Positions 60,906 through 64,000 of a DNA stretch of 64,000 bases are shown here, piece after piece; the stretch's first letter is position 1, and each line of letters starts with the position of its first letter. The notes under the pieces were generated by a model. That model ran no database searches. It saw only the letters and a program-made list of their open reading frames with translations, and was not told the origin of the DNA. The stretch lies in contig CALKWN010000065.1 of assembly GCA_938004185.1 (NCBI GenBank), positions 1 to 64,000 on the forward strand, read 5' to 3'. Source of the stretch: an uncultured candidate division WWE3 bacterium (GTDB lineage: Bacteria; Patescibacteriota; WWE3; UBA101185; UBA10185). The position numbers and the translations under genes are program-made.

Positions 60906-60992
60906 GCCGTGGTGGCGGAATGGTATACGCGGTGGTCTCAAAAACCACTGGGATCTGATCCCGTGTGGGTTCGACTCCCACCCACGGCACCA
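60906..60992 (+). tRNA. trnL: tRNA-Leu (CAA anticodon)
   Basis: 87 nt with a long variable arm. Acceptor GCCGTGG/CCACGGC, anticodon loop CTCAAAA between GTGGT and ACCAC, T loop GTTCGACTC, encoded CCA. Only 12 nt separate its end from the efp start. Confidence 0.95.
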
Positions 60993-61004
60993 AAATATAA
61001 ATTT

Positions 61005-61556
61005 ATGATAGCTACGGATTTAAAAACAGGAAAAATATATCAGGAAAACGGCCAGCCTTTGCAGGTCATTAAGTATGAGCACATAAAAGTGAGCAGGGGT
61101 AGCGCAAATGTAAAAGTGCGTGTGAGAAATCTTGTTACCGGTCAGGTTCTTGATAAAGGTTACATTGCTTCTGCAAAAGTTGAAGACGCCGATGTTCAGA
61201 CCAAATCGATGCAGTATCTTTACAACGATGGAAGCTACGTATTTATGGATCCTGTAACTTTCGAGCAGTCTTTTATTTCCGAAGAAGTACTAGGAGATGC
61301 GGTCAAGTTTTTAATCGAGGGGGAAAAAGTAATCGTGCAGTTTTTTAATGATAACCCTATTTCCGTCGATCTTCCGGCGTCATTAGTTTTTGAAGTAACC
61401 TACACGGAACCGGGATATAAAGGCAATACCGTTACAAATGTGCAAAAAGAAGCAACTTTGAATAATGGTACGACCGTAAAAGTACCCATTTTTATCAAAA
61501 TCGGAGATAAAATAAAAGTGGATACCCGTTCAGGCGAGTATATTTCAAAAGCCTAA
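61005..61556 (+). CDS. efp: Elongation factor P
   Basis: 183 residues from ATG 61005; longer in-frame readings pass through tRNA-Leu and are rejected. Three beta domains are present: KTGKIYQENGQPLQVIKYEH, then DVQTKSMQYLYNDGSYVFMD, and a C-terminal VTNVQKEATLNNGTTVKVP. EF-P helps ribosomes stalled on proline runs. The tip loop is KVSRGSA, so Arg31 stands where E. coli has the modified Lys34. The neighbouring lipoprotein-processing relatives follow 2 nt later. Confidence 0.95.
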   Translation: MIATDLKTGKIYQENGQPLQVIKYEHIKVSRGSANVKVRVRNLVTGQVLDKGYIASAKVEDADVQTKSMQYLYNDGSYVFMDPVTFEQSFISEEVLGDAVKFLIEGEKVIVQFFNDNPISVDLPASLVFEVTYTEPGYKGNTVTNVQKEATLNNGTTVKVPIFIKIGDKIKVDTRSGEYISKA

Positions 61557-61558
61557 TT

Positions 61559-62563
61559 ATGCTATTATCCGAAAATTTAAACTTTGGATCCGCACAAATT
61601 CCTACGATGCATGTCGTGCTGTTGATAGGATTCATTTTCTGGCTTTTTGTAATGTGGTATGAAGCTAGAAAAGACGGTTTCGATGATGAAAGATTTTTTG
61701 ATTTAGTTATTGTTTCAACACTTGTTTCTTCCCTTTTTTACTACGCTTTCAACAGTTTTTATACCAACACAAGTATCTACAATCCTAACAGCTTTGTTTT
61801 ATCGGTTAATTACGATCTGATGCTTTCATTTTTAGTTTTGCTTGGAGCTTTTATCCCTCCTTTCTATTTTTCAAGAAGAAGGAGATGGTCTATCTTCAGG
61901 ATTTTTGATATCTACTCTTTGGCTTTTGGTTTTCTCCTCGTGTTTATAAGTTTGGGTAGGTATCTTACAACGGGACAGCTTAATTATTTTTGGATTGCTG
62001 TTCTGACCTTAGTTTTTTACTTGGGGGTTCTAAGATTCAGAGGGTATCGTTTTGTATCCGGTCTTATTTTTTCTTTATTTTGTTTTTACGCAGGAACCCT
62101 GATACTGGTTTTGTTTGAATTTACGGGATATTTGCTCTTTTCATCATCATTGTTTATGATTGGTTTAATCAATTTGTACCACAGGAGTAAAAAATATATG
62201 AGCACCAGAAATTTGCCAAAAGAATTTATTAATCTTGTAAAAAGACAGTTGTTGAGAAAAGAAAAAGAGTTGCAAAAAGAGCAGCAATCTTTACTTAAAG
62301 ATGACCCTTATTTACAAAGCGGAAGAACAGAAGCGAATTCTGAATATATGGATGAGGCCATACTTGAAGATACAAGAAAAACCGTAGCTGACGCCCGTGT
62401 GGGAATTGTTCAAGGCATGTTAATTCAGGTTAAGAAAGCTCTCGCTGCAATAAAAATCGGCAAATACGGAATATGTGAAGTTTGCGGCGAGCCCATAGAT
62501 AAAGCCCGTTTAAAGGCTTACCCCCAGGCTACAACCTGTCTTAAGCACGCCGACGAGGAATAG
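61559..62563 (+). CDS. Lgt-like membrane protein fused to a DksA/TraR zinc finger
   Basis: 334 residues. Residues about 15-205 form seven or so membrane helices that resemble a divergent prolipoprotein diacylglyceryl transferase: the FWLFVMWYEARKDGFDDERF opening and a GRYLTTGQLNYFW segment where Lgt has its GRxGNF region. Residues about 215-300 are charged helix. Residues 303-334 are a DksA-type finger (YGICEVCGEPI, RLKAYPQATTC) with Cys306, Cys309, Cys327 and His330. The join is in one frame without a gap. Next is an LspA-like gene, so a lipoprotein-linked function is inferred. The Lgt assignment is tentative, the finger is clear. Confidence 0.75.
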   Translation: MLLSENLNFGSAQIPTMHVVLLIGFIFWLFVMWYEARKDGFDDERFFDLVIVSTLVSSLFYYAFNSFYTNTSIYNPNSFVLSVNYDLMLSFLVLLGAFIPPFYFSRRRRWSIFRIFDIYSLAFGFLLVFISLGRYLTTGQLNYFWIAVLTLVFYLGVLRFRGYRFVSGLIFSLFCFYAGTLILVLFEFTGYLLFSSSLFMIGLINLYHRSKKYMSTRNLPKEFINLVKRQLLRKEKELQKEQQSLLKDDPYLQSGRTEANSEYMDEAILEDTRKTVADARVGIVQGMLIQVKKALAAIKIGKYGICEVCGEPIDKARLKAYPQATTCLKHADEE

Positions 62564-62569
62564 TATTAA

Positions 62570-62875
62570 GTGTTTAGGTCTTTCTATAATCCGGCATTAA
62601 ATTGCAGTATATTTTACCCGCCATTATTGAGCGTAGCTGTCCTTGTATTTATTGCATTTGTCGATAGAAAAAAGTATTTTACAGACCGCATTTCTGTTAT
62701 AGGTAACAGACTTGTTTTTCTCGGTGGTTTTTTAAATCTCTTCGAAAGACTCCGTACGGGATGCGTTCTTGACTATCTGAACTTTTTTGGGTTATTCAGA
62801 TTTAACGTTTATGATGTTATCGTTACAGCCGGAGTAATTCTTTTATTGGTAGGAATATGGAAACAGAGGGAATAA
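62570..62875 (+). CDS. Short LspA-like (signal peptidase II) protein
   Basis: 101 residues from GTG 62570, against about 160 in normal LspA. The C-terminal half keeps the family pattern: GGFLNLFERLRTGCVLDYL and FRFNVYDVIVTAGVILL, with Asp68 and Asp82 at the positions of the catalytic pair. The first membrane helix and the following loop of LspA are missing. It could be a minimal or inactive lipoprotein signal peptidase. It lies 6 nt after the Lgt-like gene and overlaps the RluD-type gene by 19 nt. Confidence 0.65.
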   Translation: MFRSFYNPALNCSIFYPPLLSVAVLVFIAFVDRKKYFTDRISVIGNRLVFLGGFLNLFERLRTGCVLDYLNFFGLFRFNVYDVIVTAGVILLLVGIWKQRE

Positions 62876-63576
62876 AGATAATTCACGAAACAGATGAATA
62901 TATGGTGATTGACAAGCCCGTGGGTTTGGTCGTTAACAGGTCTATCACGACTAAAGAAAATACTCTTCAGGATATGATAGAGGAGAGAAGTCCCGAATTT
63001 TCCGAATCCGACTTGGAAGATGCGGATTTCGTTTCAAGATCGGGCATAGTTCACCGATTAGATAAGGATACATCCGGAATTTTGTTGGTTGCGAAAACCC
63101 CGAGGTTTTTCAACGAAATGCTGGCTCAATTTAAAGATAGAAAAGTTGAAAAAAAGTATGCGGCGGTAATTCACGGGACTACAGAAGAGGATGAGCTTGA
63201 GATCGACGCTCCAATAAAACGCAGTCCTAAAGATCCCATGAAAATGGCTATAGTTTCGGATGGTAAAGAGGCGCACACGCGCATTAAGAAAATTTGTGAG
63301 AAAGAAATTGACGGAAATCTATTTTCGTATTTAGAGGCTTACCCATTAACGGGCAGAACTCACCAAATTCGTGTACATTTGGCAGCAGCTCTGATGTATA
63401 TTGCAGGTGATGCCATATATTGTCCAAAAAACTTACTCATAATAGGAAATAATGTTTTCGGGAGAATGATGTTACATGCAACAAAGATTAAGTTTTTTGA
63501 CCCCTTATTGCATGATTTTGTACAATTTGAGTCTGAATTGCCTAAGGAATATCTTCCATTCACACAAAAAATATAG
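62857..63576 (+). CDS. RluD-type pseudouridine synthase
   Basis: 239 residues. The catalytic Asp is in GIVHRLDKDTSGILLVAKT. YMVIDKPVGLVVN opens the core and GRTHQIRVHLAA closes it. No S4 domain is present, unlike RluD of E. coli. It modifies uridines in rRNA or tRNA; the site cannot be predicted. In many bacteria this family follows lspA, as here. Confidence 0.93.
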   Translation: METEGIKIIHETDEYMVIDKPVGLVVNRSITTKENTLQDMIEERSPEFSESDLEDADFVSRSGIVHRLDKDTSGILLVAKTPRFFNEMLAQFKDRKVEKKYAAVIHGTTEEDELEIDAPIKRSPKDPMKMAIVSDGKEAHTRIKKICEKEIDGNLFSYLEAYPLTGRTHQIRVHLAAALMYIAGDAIYCPKNLLIIGNNVFGRMMLHATKIKFFDPLLHDFVQFESELPKEYLPFTQKI

Positions 63577-63592
63577 TAATGTATGAACATAT

Positions 63593-64000
63593 ATGAGATC
63601 TGCTCCTGCCCGAAAGACGCGTGCTTCTTTTTTGTTCTTCAAAAAGAAGAAATCCGGTTCCACAAAAGGAACCAAAAAAATTATTAATAGAAGCACTAAA
63701 AAATATTTTTCCCAGATGGCTGTCGGTGGTGTGGTGTTTTTGTCATCATTTGTCTTTCTAGGGGGATATTTAGTTTATAAATACCTAAACCAAACCTTTG
63801 CTTCAGCCTCAACACCCTCTTCTTATTCTATTTCCGGCGAAAAAGTTGTTACTCTTTCCTTCATTGAAGCCGAAAGTATTAATTCAGACCCTGTCATTCT
63901 TAAGAGCCTAAAATATATAATTTTCGATAAAAATAACGACAAAGTGAATGTTTTTGATGTGCCCCTGACCTTACAGGTAGATGTTGCCGGAAGATTCGGT
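63593..64000 (+). CDS. Membrane protein (partial), possibly LytR/CpsA/Psr-related
   Basis: An open frame from ATG 63593 runs to the end of the window, 136 codons. A basic N-terminus rich in Lys (about 1-38) is followed by one membrane helix (about 42-64) and the start of an outer domain (VVTLSFIEAESINSD; VFDVPLTLQVDVAGRFG). This opening recalls proteins that precede or contain LytR-type domains in CPR genomes, but the diagnostic part lies beyond the edge. The frame is clear; the family is a guess. Confidence 0.7.
   Translation, partial: MRSAPARKTRASFLFFKKKKSGSTKGTKKIINRSTKKYFSQMAVGGVVFLSSFVFLGGYLVYKYLNQTFASASTPSSYSISGEKVVTLSFIEAESINSDPVILKSLKYIIFDKNNDKVNVFDVPLTLQVDVAGRFG

Noticed and set aside
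60864..61004. An N-terminal extension of EF-P
   Set aside because: It would translate through tRNA-Leu; ATG 61005 gives the normal length.
1..64000. Prophage or integrated element
   Set aside because: The tail-fibre-like motifs are part of surface proteins; no integrase, terminase, capsid or attachment-site duplication was seen.

Overview
The window looks like a chromosomal segment of a Candidate Phyla Radiation (Patescibacteria) bacterium, most likely near Katanobacteria (WWE3) or Microgenomates. This placement is inferred from gene content and style, not from a search. The signs are moderate to low GC, short intergenic gaps, a reduced core set, very short EF-Ts, an rpsF-ssb-rpsR cluster with no rplI after it, tail-fibre-like surface proteins, and many genes whose -10 box sits 6-8 nt before the start codon. 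TGA is used as a stop, so the UGA=Gly code of Gracilibacteria and SR1 is excluded.

Layout. 1-2455: minus-strand gene running off the left edge (MerR-type HTH, one membrane helix, tail-fibre-like repeats). 2939-8960: F-type ATPase operon whose first gene is a c-subunit-like hairpin with a signal peptide and an ectodomain but no ion-binding carboxylate; no a subunit is present. 9032-11000 (minus): rplA, rplK, nusG, secE. 11155-14880: M50 protease, a candidate structured RNA before folD, folD, a phosphatase-like protein lacking its catalytic Cys, an ArsR/DUF302-glutaredoxin pair, and an RRM protein with a structured leader. 15017-25724: membrane protein, beta-lactamase-fold protein, a 2015-residue surface protein and a MacB-like ABC transporter. 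25762-26703: four tRNAs and a palindromic repeat array. 26922-31203: Cys-rich small protein, rpmB, def-fmt, topA. 31378-36615: lipoprotein, surface proteins and a pilin-like protein. 36863-41740: rpsB, tsf, frr, rseP, rpsU, yqeY, ybeY, pth. 42234-45945: dnaX, recR, cysS. 45983-49467: surface protein and unknowns. 49568-53904: ychF, rpsF-ssb-rpsR and two unknown proteins. 53930-64000: ctpA, htrA, prfA, rpmE, EamA transporter, metal-dependent hydrolase, dnaB, tRNA-Leu, efp, an Lgt-like/DksA fusion, a small LspA-like protein, an RluD-type synthase and a partial membrane protein.

How the genes fit together. Most of the window is information processing (translation, replication, secretion) interleaved with an elaborate cell surface: giant beta-rich secreted proteins, a pilin-like component, an export-type ABC system, membrane proteases and lipoprotein-processing relatives. 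The most unusual system is the rotary ATPase. Its F1 part (alpha, beta, gamma, delta, epsilon) looks intact, but the membrane part is a long b subunit plus a c-like protein that carries an extracellular domain and a Phe where the proton- or sodium-binding Glu/Asp should be. This suggests a motor that is not coupled to ions in the normal way, or one that needs a second c and an a subunit encoded elsewhere.
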